Source: JAJZJT01 sp049964655
GTDB lineage: Bacteria > Actinomycetota > Acidimicrobiia > Acidimicrobiales > RAAP-2
Length of the DNA stretch: 7,956 nt
Direction of reading: 5' to 3'
Assembly: GCA_049964655.1 (NCBI GenBank)
Contig: JBMFXC010000096.1
Location: 1 to 7,956 of the forward strand
Shown here in pieces: positions 1-6,088 of this stretch. Every line of letters begins with the position of its first letter. Position 1 is the stretch's first letter. A program made the translations under genes and the position numbers. The notes under the pieces are model-generated. The model saw only the letters and a list, made by a program, of their open reading frames with translations. It did not search any database and was not told where the DNA came from.

Positions 1-10
1 GGGGCAGTAG
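1..10 (+). other. Possible 3' end of an upstream operon gene
   Basis: A TAG at 8-10 lies in a different frame from hemC, 2 bp before its TTG start. Given the tight spacing of the rest of the operon this could be the stop of the preceding gene, with hemA as the candidate from known C5-pathway operons. Only two codons are visible, so the identity cannot be tested here. Confidence 0.25.
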
Positions 11-12
11 CC

Positions 13-984
13 TTGCCGTCGGTGCCCGCTCCGTCCTCCCTCCGGCTGGCCACCCGGGGCTCGCCGCTCGCCCGCTGGCAGGCCGACCGGGTGGCGGCGC
101 TGCTGCGCCGTCGCGGTGTGGGCGCCGAGCTCGTGGTCGTCGAGACCCACGGTGACCGCCACGTCGACGTGCCCTTGGCCGACCTCGTCGGCCAGGGCGT
201 CTTCGTCAAGGAAGTCCAACGCGCCGTGTCGGACGGACGCGCCGACGTCGCCGTCCACTCGGCCAAGGACGTTCCGGCGGCCCCCGAGCTCCAGCCTGCC
301 GATCTGGTCCTCGCCGCCTTGGTGGAGCGCGGCGACCCGCGTGACTGCCTGGTCGGCGGACGGCTGGACGACCTGCCGACCGGGTCGCTCGTGGCCACCG
401 GCTCGGCGCGGCGCCGGGTCCAACTGGCCAATCGCCGACCTGACCTCACCTTCACCGACCTGCGGGGGAACCTGGCGACCCGGCTGGCTCGGGTGGGAAA
501 CGACGGGGTGACGGCCGTGGTGGTGGCCGCCGCCGCGCTCGACCGCCTCGGTTGGGTCCCGCCGGCTGGGCTGCCCGTCGAGACCTTCGCCGTCGACGAC
601 GTCGTGCCCCAGGTGGGCCAAGGTGCCCTCGCCCTCGAGTGCCGGGCTGACGACGGCGCCGTTCGCACGACGCTCCTCGCCCTCGAGGACGGACCGACTC
701 GGCGGTGCGTGACGGCCGAACGGTCCTTCCTCGCCGCCCTCGGCGGGGGGTGCACACTGCCCGTCGGCGCCCACGCCGTGCTGGCCGGCGACGAGCTGGT
801 CCTGACCGGCCTGGTGGCCGCCGAGGACGGGCGGGTGGTCCTGCGTCACACCGAACGCGGCTCCGACCCCGAGCTCCTCGGGCGGTCGGTTGCCCGCTAC
901 CTCCTCGACGACGCCGGCGCCCGTGCCTTCGGACCGTGGGACGCCTCCGACGGCGACCCGGGGTCGGTGGTGGTCGTGCCGTGA
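13..984 (+). CDS. hemC: Hydroxymethylbilane synthase (porphobilinogen deaminase)
   Basis: Cytosolic enzyme that joins four porphobilinogen molecules into the linear tetrapyrrole hydroxymethylbilane, the substrate of HemD. The 323-aa protein has the normal family length. Visible signatures are the N-terminal RLATRGSPLARWQA (residues 11-24), VHSAKDVP (81-88) with the catalytic Asp86 next to Lys85, ATGSARRRVQL (128-138) and LRGNLATRLAR (150-160), whose arginines bind the growing chain's carboxylates. GGGCTLPVGAHA contains Cys247 (TGC at 751-753), which carries the dipyrromethane cofactor. The start is uncertain: TTG at 13 follows GGGG at 1-4 by 8 nt, GTG at 22 is an alternative, and the frame stays open to the window edge. 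The stop overlaps the cobA start by 4 bp (GTGA, 981-984), indicating translational coupling. Function is very secure; only the first few residues are not. Confidence 0.97.
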   Translation: MPSVPAPSSLRLATRGSPLARWQADRVAALLRRRGVGAELVVVETHGDRHVDVPLADLVGQGVFVKEVQRAVSDGRADVAVHSAKDVPAAPELQPADLVLAALVERGDPRDCLVGGRLDDLPTGSLVATGSARRRVQLANRRPDLTFTDLRGNLATRLARVGNDGVTAVVVAAAALDRLGWVPPAGLPVETFAVDDVVPQVGQGALALECRADDGAVRTTLLALEDGPTRRCVTAERSFLAALGGGCTLPVGAHAVLAGDELVLTGLVAAEDGRVVLRHTERGSDPELLGRSVARYLLDDAGARAFGPWDASDGDPGSVVVVP

Positions 985-1700
985 CCGTCTACCTGGTCGG
1001 AGCCGGCCCGGGCCACCCCGAGCTGCTCACCCTGCGGGGTGCCGCCGTGCTCGGTCGGGCCGCCGTGGTCGTCCACGATCGACTGGTGGCCCACGAGCTG
1101 CTCGACCTCGCGCCGCCGAGCGCCCTGCGGATCGACGTCGGCAAGACGCCGGGCCTGCCGGGTCGGCCGACCGGGCAGGCCGACATCAACGAGCTCCTCG
1201 TCGCGCACGGACGTCGCGGTGTCGACGTCGTACGCCTCAAAGGGGGCGACCCGTTCGTCTTCGGCCGGGGTGCCGAGGAGGCAGAGGCGCTCCGGGCCGC
1301 CGGTGTGCCCGTGGAGGTCGTCCCCGGGGTCAGCTCGGCCTTCGCCGCCCCGGCGGCGGCCGGCATCCCCGTGACCTACCGAGGGATGTCCGCCTCCGTC
1401 ACCGTCGTCACCGGCAACTCCGGCCAGGCCGGAGGCGTCGACTGGGCGTCGTTGGCTCGTGCCGGTGGCACGCTGGTCGTGCTCATGGGGATGGCCGAAC
1501 GAGCTTCCATCGCCGACGCCCTGCTTGCCGCCGGTCGCCCACCGGACACCGCGGTGGCCGTGGTCCACTGGGGGACGACCGACCGCCAACAGGTGGTACG
1601 GACCACCCTGGACAGGCTCACGGACGTCGACCTGCCGGCGCCGGCGACGATCGTCGTCGGACCGGTGGCGGCGCTGGCCCTTCTCCCCCGAGGGGCGTGA
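981..1700 (+). CDS. cobA: Uroporphyrinogen-III C-methyltransferase (SUMT)
   Basis: SAM-dependent methylation of uroporphyrinogen III at C2 and C7 gives precorrin-2, the entry to siroheme and cobalamin. The 239-aa protein is a single-domain SUMT of usual length, without the CysG dehydrogenase/chelatase half. Family motifs are VGAGPGHPELLTLRG (6-20), VRLKGGDPFVFGRGAEEAEAL (84-104), VVPGVSSAFAAPAAAGIPVTYRG (113-135), TLVVLMGM (164-171), WGTTDRQQVV (197-206) and PATIVVGPVAAL (221-232). The segment usually reading GKRxGxxxxxQxEIN is GKTPGLPGRPTGQADIN, a little Gly/Pro-richer than typical. The GTG start at 981 lies inside the hemC stop region, and the TGA at 1698-1700 overlaps the hemD GTG. No strong ribosome binding site is visible, which fits coupled translation. 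In some bacteria this domain is fused to HemD; here the two are separate. It sits at the branch between haem and siroheme/corrinoid synthesis. Confidence 0.95.
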   Translation: MTVYLVGAGPGHPELLTLRGAAVLGRAAVVVHDRLVAHELLDLAPPSALRIDVGKTPGLPGRPTGQADINELLVAHGRRGVDVVRLKGGDPFVFGRGAEEAEALRAAGVPVEVVPGVSSAFAAPAAAGIPVTYRGMSASVTVVTGNSGQAGGVDWASLARAGGTLVVLMGMAERASIADALLAAGRPPDTAVAVVHWGTTDRQQVVRTTLDRLTDVDLPAPATIVVGPVAALALLPRGA

Positions 1701-2539
1701 GGACGGTGGGCCCGGGTGGAAGGGACCCGCTCCCGCTCACCGGGAGGTCAGTCGTCGTCACCCGGGCCCGCGCCCAGGCAGGCACCCTCGTCGCTCGGTT
1801 GGAGGCGCTCGGGGCGACCGTCGTCGAGCTTCCGGTGATCGCCGTGGTCGACCCGTCCGACGAGGGTGCCGCCCTCCGGGGCGCCGCTGCCGACGTCGTC
1901 GCCGGCGCGTACGGGTGGGTGGCGCTGACCTCGGCCAACGGAGCGACCCGCCTGGTCGACGCCATCGGCCGACGACCCGTGCCGCCGACCACGCGGTGGG
2001 CCGCAGTGGGGAGCGCCACGGCGCGGCTGCTGGCCGCTGCCGGTCACCCGCCGGACCTCGTCCCCGCCACAGCCGAGGCCGATGCCCTGGCCGACGCCTT
2101 CCCTCCTGCCCCGTTGGAAGACGCGGCTTCCCAAGGTCCCGCTGGACGCGTGCTCTTCGCGCGCGCCGAGACGGTACGGGCGGGGCTGGCGCCGAAGCTC
2201 CGGGCCAAGGGGTACCGGGTGGACGAGGTCGTCGCCTACCGCACGGTTGCCGGTGCCGTCGACCCGGCAACCATCGAGGCCGCCCGGCAGGCCGACGCGG
2301 TGGCGTTCACGTCCTCTTCCACCGTCGAGCGAACGGTGGCCCTGCTCGGGGGCGAGCGTGTCCCCGCGGTGGTGGTGTCCATCGGTCCCGCCACCTCGGC
2401 GACGGCCCGGCAGGCCGGGCTCGTCGTGTCGGCGGAGGCGACCGAGCACTCCCTCGACGGCTTGGTGGACACCCTGGTCGCCCAGGTGCGACGGCCTGCC
2501 GGTCCCCGCCTCGACGGCGAGCCGAGCGCGGTGTCCTAG
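1697..2539 (+). CDS. hemD: Uroporphyrinogen-III synthase
   Basis: Closes hydroxymethylbilane to uroporphyrinogen III with inversion of ring D. From GTG 1697 the protein is 280 aa; from GTG 1706 it is 277 aa. Both are slightly above the usual 250-260. The family is poorly conserved in sequence, but the two-lobed pattern is clear: lobe 1 opens with LTGRSVVVTRARAQA (14-28), with ALGATVVELPVIAV (37-50) and WVALTSANGATRLVDAI (74-90); the second lobe has GRVLFARAETVRAGLAPKL (150-168), DEVVAYRTV with conserved Tyr181 (176-184), DAVAFTSSSTVE (200-211) and VVSIGPATSATARQAGL (226-242), ending in the typical EATEHSLDGLVDTL. GTG 1697 gives a 4-bp GTGA overlap with cobA. However, AGGGG at 1691-1695 is too close to 1697 and well spaced (10 nt) for GTG 1706, so either start is possible. 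The first ~12 residues are a Gly/Pro-rich extension. Position between cobA and hemB supports the call. Confidence 0.93.
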   Translation: MRTVGPGGRDPLPLTGRSVVVTRARAQAGTLVARLEALGATVVELPVIAVVDPSDEGAALRGAAADVVAGAYGWVALTSANGATRLVDAIGRRPVPPTTRWAAVGSATARLLAAAGHPPDLVPATAEADALADAFPPAPLEDAASQGPAGRVLFARAETVRAGLAPKLRAKGYRVDEVVAYRTVAGAVDPATIEAARQADAVAFTSSSTVERTVALLGGERVPAVVVSIGPATSATARQAGLVVSAEATEHSLDGLVDTLVAQVRRPAGPRLDGEPSAVS

Positions 2540-2549
2540 GCTCGACCTC

Positions 2550-3551
2550 GTGACCGTGCCCCGCTACCCCGCGGCGCGCCCTCGCCGGTTGCGGCGGACG
2601 CCGGCCCTGCGCCGCCTCGTCGCCGAGACCCGTCTGTCGACCGACGATCTGGTGGCCCCGCTGTTCGTCGCCGACGGCATCGACGAGGCGCGCCCGGTTC
2701 CCTCGCTCCCCGGCGTCGTCCAGCACACGCTCGGCACGCTGGTCGCCGAGGTCCGCCGCCTCGTCGGCCTGGGCGTGCCCGGCGTGCTCCTCTTCGGCTT
2801 GCCCCGACCGGCCGACAAGGACGCCGTCGGATCAAAGGCGTACGCCCCGGACGGCATCGTGCAACGGGCGCTTGCTGCCGTGCGCGACGCGCTGGGCGAC
2901 GAGGTCGTCGCCATGGCGGACACCTGCCTCGACGAGTTCACCGACCACGGGCACTGTGGGGTGGTCGACCCGGTGAGCGGCTCGGTCGACAACGACGCCA
3001 CACTGCCCCTCTACGCCCGGGCGGCCGTGGCGCAGGCCGACGCCGGGGCTGCCGTGGTGGCCCCGAGCGGCATGATGGACGGCCAAGTGGCCGCCATCCG
3101 GGCCGCCCTCGACGACGCCGGGCACGGCGACGTGGCCATCATGGCCTATGCCGCCAAGTACGCCTCTGCCCTCTACGGCCCGTTCCGCGATGCCGTCGAC
3201 GTGGCCATCGTCGGCGGCGGCGACCGCCGTGGGTACCAACAGGACGTCGCCAACCGGCGTGAGGCGTGGCGCGAGGTCGCCCTGGATGTCGCCGAGGGCG
3301 CCGACCTCGTCATGGTCAAGCCGGCAATGACCAACCTCGACGTGGTGGCAGACGTGGCCCGTCTGGTCGACGTCCCGGTGGCCGCGTACCACGTGAGCGG
3401 CGAGTACGCGATGGTCAAGGCAGCGGCCGAGCGAGGGTGGCTCGACGGCCCGGCCGTGGCCCTCGAGCAGGTGACCGCCGTCAAGCGGGCGGGGGCCGAC
3501 CTCGTCCTCACCTACTTCGCCGGCGAGCTGGCCGAGGTGCTCGGTGGCTGA
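2550..3551 (+). CDS. hemB: Delta-aminolevulinic acid dehydratase (porphobilinogen synthase)
   Basis: Condenses two 5-aminolevulinate molecules to porphobilinogen in the cytosol; the family is usually octameric. The 333-aa length is typical. Both Schiff-base lysines are present: Lys203 in MAYAAKYASALYGPFRDA and Lys257 in VMVKPAM. The active-site metal loop DTCLDEFTDHGHCG (124-137) has Cys126 and Cys136, but Asp128 stands where classical zinc enzymes have the middle Cys. This Cys-Asp-Cys arrangement is, from memory, common in actinobacterial HemB. Other signatures are RPRRLRRTPALRRLVAET near the N-terminus, LFGLP (81-85), KDAVGSKAYAPDGIVQRAL and AAYHVSGEYAMVKAAAERGW. The GTG start at 2550 lies 10 bp after the hemD stop with only a weak upstream TAGG (2537-2540); GTG 2556 is an alternative. 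The stop region overlaps hemL by 8 bp. Confidence 0.97.
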   Translation: MTVPRYPAARPRRLRRTPALRRLVAETRLSTDDLVAPLFVADGIDEARPVPSLPGVVQHTLGTLVAEVRRLVGLGVPGVLLFGLPRPADKDAVGSKAYAPDGIVQRALAAVRDALGDEVVAMADTCLDEFTDHGHCGVVDPVSGSVDNDATLPLYARAAVAQADAGAAVVAPSGMMDGQVAAIRAALDDAGHGDVAIMAYAAKYASALYGPFRDAVDVAIVGGGDRRGYQQDVANRREAWREVALDVAEGADLVMVKPAMTNLDVVADVARLVDVPVAAYHVSGEYAMVKAAAERGWLDGPAVALEQVTAVKRAGADLVLTYFAGELAEVLGG

Positions 3552-4854
3552 GGCGACCCGATCGGAGGCGCTCTTCGCCCGGGCGCTGGCCGTCGTGCCG
3601 GGAGGGGTCAACTCGCCGGTGCGGGCCTTCGGCTCTGTCGGCGGGCACCCGTACTTCGTCGCCCGGGGCTCGGGGGCTCGGGTCTGGGACGTCGACGGGC
3701 GCGAGCTGCTCGACTACGTGCAGTCGTATGGAGCGTCGCTGCTGGGCCATGCCCACCCGGCCGTCGTCGAGGCGGTTCGCCGGGCGGCGGCGTTGGGCAC
3801 GACCTTCGGCGCCCCGACCGAGGGCGAAGTCCTCCTGGCCGAGGCCATCTGCGCCCAGGTCGACGGCTGCGAGCAGGTCCGGCTGGTGTCGTCCGGGACC
3901 GAGGCGACCATGAGCGCCGTGCGGGTCGCCCGCGGCTTCACGGGACGGTCAAGGGTCGTCACCTTCGCCGGCTGTTACCACGGGCACTCGGACGCCCTGT
4001 TGGCGACGGCGGGCAGCGGGGTGGCAACCCTGGGGTTGGCCGGCTCGGCCGGGGTGCCACCGGGTGCCGTCGCCGACACGGTCGTCGCCCCCTACAACGT
4101 CGTCCCCGAGCTCGACGATGGCGTCGCCTGCGTCCTCGTCGAGCCGGTGGCGGCCAACATGGGCCTGGTCCCCCCTGAGCCGGGCTTCCTCGAGGGGTTG
4201 CGGTCGGCGTGCGACGCCGTCGGTGCGCTCCTCGTCTTCGATGAAGTGATCACCGGCTTCCGGCTCGGGCCGGGAGGTGCCAGCCAATGGTCGGGCGTCC
4301 GACCCGACCTGTGGTGCTTCGGGAAGGTCATCGGCGGCGGCCTGCCCGTCGGTGCCTTCGGTGGCCGTCGAGACGTCCTCGCCGTCCTCGCTCCGGACGG
4401 CCCCGTCTACCAGGCCGGCACGCTGTCGGGGAACCCGCTGGCCACTGCTGCCGGGCTCGCCGTGCTGGGCACGGTCGACGACGACGCCTACGACGATCTC
4501 GCCCAACGGGCCGCCCGCCTGGCCGGCGAGCTGGCCGCCTCCCTCTCCGAGGTGGCGCGGACGGCCGGTGCTGCTGTCGACGTGCACGTACCCTGTGTGG
4601 GTCCCCTCTTCGGGCTGGCGTTCGTCCCAGCCGGGAGCGGGCCCGTGCGCGACGTCGAGGGTGCCCACGCTGCCGCCGCCACCGGCGTCTACGCCCGCCT
4701 GTTCCGAGCCCTGCTGCGCCGGGGGGTCGCTGTCGCCCCTGGCCCCTACGAGGTCGCCTTCCCGTCGATGGCCCACACCGACGCGGATGTCGACTGGACC
4801 GTGTCGGTGGCCACCGAGGCGCTGGCCGAGGCGCTCACCCGCCCGGAGGCGTGA
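3544..4854 (+). CDS. hemL: Glutamate-1-semialdehyde 2,1-aminomutase
   Basis: PLP enzyme of the C5 pathway that transfers the amino group of glutamate-1-semialdehyde to give 5-aminolevulinate, the substrate of HemB. The 436-aa protein is full length. It shows VPGGVNSPVRAFG (18-30), a class-III aminotransferase fold with SSGTEATMSAVRVARG (116-131), CYHGHSDALL (144-153), VFDEVITGFR (231-240) with the PLP-ring Asp233, and CFGKVIGGGLPVGAFGGR with Schiff-base Lys261 (AAG at 4324-4326). GTLSGNPLATAAG (292-304) and the C-terminal GPYEVAFPSMAHT are typical of GSA aminomutases rather than other class-III aminotransferases. GTG 3544 is preceded by GAGG at 3534-3537 (6-nt spacing) and overlaps the hemB end by 8 bp. 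It is the last gene of the operon in the window. Its presence means ALA is made from glutamyl-tRNA, so a hemA is expected in the genome, plausibly just upstream of hemC. Confidence 0.97.
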   Translation: MAEATRSEALFARALAVVPGGVNSPVRAFGSVGGHPYFVARGSGARVWDVDGRELLDYVQSYGASLLGHAHPAVVEAVRRAAALGTTFGAPTEGEVLLAEAICAQVDGCEQVRLVSSGTEATMSAVRVARGFTGRSRVVTFAGCYHGHSDALLATAGSGVATLGLAGSAGVPPGAVADTVVAPYNVVPELDDGVACVLVEPVAANMGLVPPEPGFLEGLRSACDAVGALLVFDEVITGFRLGPGGASQWSGVRPDLWCFGKVIGGGLPVGAFGGRRDVLAVLAPDGPVYQAGTLSGNPLATAAGLAVLGTVDDDAYDDLAQRAARLAGELAASLSEVARTAGAAVDVHVPCVGPLFGLAFVPAGSGPVRDVEGAHAAAATGVYARLFRALLRRGVAVAPGPYEVAFPSMAHTDADVDWTVSVATEALAEALTRPEA

Positions 4855-4910
4855 CGCCCCGGAGCGGCCCGATGCTGCCCGGGGCGTGGGTGCTCCCGGC
4901 GAGGCGTCAC
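4851..4910. terminator. Inverted repeats in the hemL/hydrolase convergent gap, possible bidirectional terminator
   Basis: The 52-bp gap between two convergent stop codons contains a perfect 9-bp inverted repeat, ACGCCCCGG (4854-4862) and CCGGGGCGT (4879-4887), with a 16-nt loop. Inside the loop AGC (4863-4865) can further pair with GCT (4874-4876). An outer perfect 8-bp pair, GTGACGCC (4851-4858) and GGCGTCAC (4903-4910), includes both stop codons and competes with the inner stem. There is no T-tract on either side, so this is not a classical intrinsic terminator. GC-rich stem-loops without U-tails are common at gene ends in high-GC actinobacteria. Termination is inference. Confidence 0.45.
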
Positions 4911-6028
4911 CCCGGTGGCGTGTCCTCGCACAGCGGCGCCGTGGGCGGCCCGACCGACGGGGCGTCGGTGATAGTGGTGGCGCCGGGGACGTTGCCGGCG
5001 ACCAGGAGCGCCGCGGTTGCTTGCTGTTCGCCCTTCAGCGTGGCGTCGAGGAAGTCGGTGCTCACCACCTCCAGCGTCGACAGGTCGACCCCGGCGTCCT
5101 GGTAGGGCGGGAGGTGCCCGGCACCGAGAAAGCTCAAGAAGTACTTGGGTGCCGGGGCAGCGTTGTACAGCTCGACGCTGCACGAGGGGAAGTTCACCGG
5201 GTCGGCGGTGCCCTGGGTCACGAGCATCGGCACGCTGCCGGCGGTGTAGAAGTCGGTCCCGAGCGAGGAGAGCTCCTGGCCCGACATGATGACCGCCGCC
5301 TTGACCAGCGGGTCGCGCTGGGAGGGGGCGGCCGCTACGGCCAGGCTGACGTCGGCCCCGTCCGACTGCCCGGCTACCGCCACCTCGGAGGGGTCGACGA
5401 GGCCGGCGAGCAGTCCGGAGCTGCTCGCCGAGGCGTCGAGCACGCTCGTGATGACGAAGCGCAGGTCGCGAGGGTGGTTCACGATGTCGGCCTCGCACGT
5501 GGGGCACACCGGTGGGTCGGTGAAGGGGTAGGTCGGTGCCGCCACCACGAAGCCGCCCGCCGCCCAGGCGGCGAGGAGCGCTCCGTAGGAGGAGGGCGTC
5601 TCGTCGTACCCCTGGGAGAAGACCACCAGCGGATAGGGGCCGTCGGTCCGATCGGGCTGGGCGGCCGGGCTGGGCTGGCCTCCGGACGCGCCGGTCGCCG
5701 GGTAGAAGAGGAGCGTGGGTAGCGACCGGGTGGGCAGCCCGCCCCCGGCCGGTTCGACCAAGGTCGTGGTGGACGTCCCCACGGCAAACGGACCGCTGCG
5801 GGGGTTCGTGCTCGGAGTCGTGGTCGGTGACGTGGTGCTCGTCGGCCGGCTGGCCACGGTCAGGGGGCGGGTCGTCGTCGTCGGACGGGTCGGTCCTGAG
5901 TGAGCTCGGGTGACCAACAGCGCCACGATGCCGACCAGCAGCAGCGCCGACGCGGCCACGGTCAGACGTCGCCGCACGATGACGGCTCGGGACGGTCGAC
6001 GCGGCATCCGCCGCAGCGTACCGACCAT
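4907..6028 (-). CDS. Membrane-anchored or secreted alpha/beta hydrolase (dienelactone hydrolase/PAF-acetylhydrolase-like)
   Basis: A 373-aa protein read from ATG at 6028-6026, preceded on the minus strand by GGAG with 7-nt spacing; a second ATG at 6007-6005 has a poorer site. Residues 1-21 are basic (ending RRR), followed by a hydrophobic stretch LTVAASALLLVGIVALLV (22-39), so it is a signal peptide or N-terminal anchor with the rest outside. Residues ~45-78 form a Thr/Pro/Ser-rich stalk. The hydrolase domain (about 100-373) shows YPLVVFSQGYDETPSSYG as the oxyanion region, VVAAPTYPF, nucleophile elbow GQSDG with Ser222, QGTADP with probable acid Asp276, and GAGHLPPY with probable His305. HPRDLRFVITSVL before the elbow is typical of the chlorophyllase/PET-hydrolase-like branch. 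CPTC (175-178) and two later Cys could form disulfides. Substrate is unknown; it is most likely an esterase or lipase. It is unrelated to the haem operon and convergent with it. Confidence 0.85.
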   Translation of the reverse strand: MVGTLRRMPRRPSRAVIVRRRLTVAASALLLVGIVALLVTRAHSGPTRPTTTTRPLTVASRPTSTTSPTTTPSTNPRSGPFAVGTSTTTLVEPAGGGLPTRSLPTLLFYPATGASGGQPSPAAQPDRTDGPYPLVVFSQGYDETPSSYGALLAAWAAGGFVVAAPTYPFTDPPVCPTCEADIVNHPRDLRFVITSVLDASASSSGLLAGLVDPSEVAVAGQSDGADVSLAVAAAPSQRDPLVKAAVIMSGQELSSLGTDFYTAGSVPMLVTQGTADPVNFPSCSVELYNAAPAPKYFLSFLGAGHLPPYQDAGVDLSTLEVVSTDFLDATLKGEQQATAALLVAGNVPGATTITDAPSVGPPTAPLCEDTPPG

Positions 6029-6070
6029 CCCCGGGCTCCGGGCGCCGGGGTCTCGGCGAAGCACGCCCAC

Positions 6071-6088
6071 TACACTTCCGCGGCTGTG
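6071..6088 (+). promoter_or_regulatory. Possible -10 element for a leaderless acetyltransferase transcript
   Basis: TACACT at 6071-6076 fits the actinobacterial -10 pattern TAnnnT and lies 9 nt before the GTG at 6086. No Shine-Dalgarno sequence is visible before that GTG. A start of transcription at or a few bases before the GTG would give a leaderless mRNA, which is common in actinobacteria. No convincing -35 is seen. The element sits in the 57-bp divergent gap shared with the hydrolase gene. No matching -10 was found for the opposite direction. Confidence 0.35.

Noticed and set aside
705..980. Upstream in-frame extension of the cobA reading frame
   Set aside because: It runs through hemC in another frame and gives an Arg/Pro-rich sequence typical of shadow frames in GC-rich DNA; the SUMT domain begins exactly at the GTG at 981.
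890..1696. Long in-frame extension of hemD back through cobA
   Set aside because: The extension has no recognisable domain, is rich in Arg/Gly/Pro and lies over the well-supported cobA gene; HemD homology begins near 1736.
1690..1710. cobA-hemD junction as a frameshifted remnant of a fused gene
   Set aside because: Both proteins have complete ends and the GTGA overlap is the same normal coupling seen at hemC-cobA; nothing indicates a broken gene.
4277..5722. 481-aa plus-strand reading frame across the hemL 3' end and the hydrolase gene
   Set aside because: It is antisense to the hydrolase and a shadow of hemL, with low-complexity composition and no domain; the hydrolase on the opposite strand has a full catalytic triad pattern.
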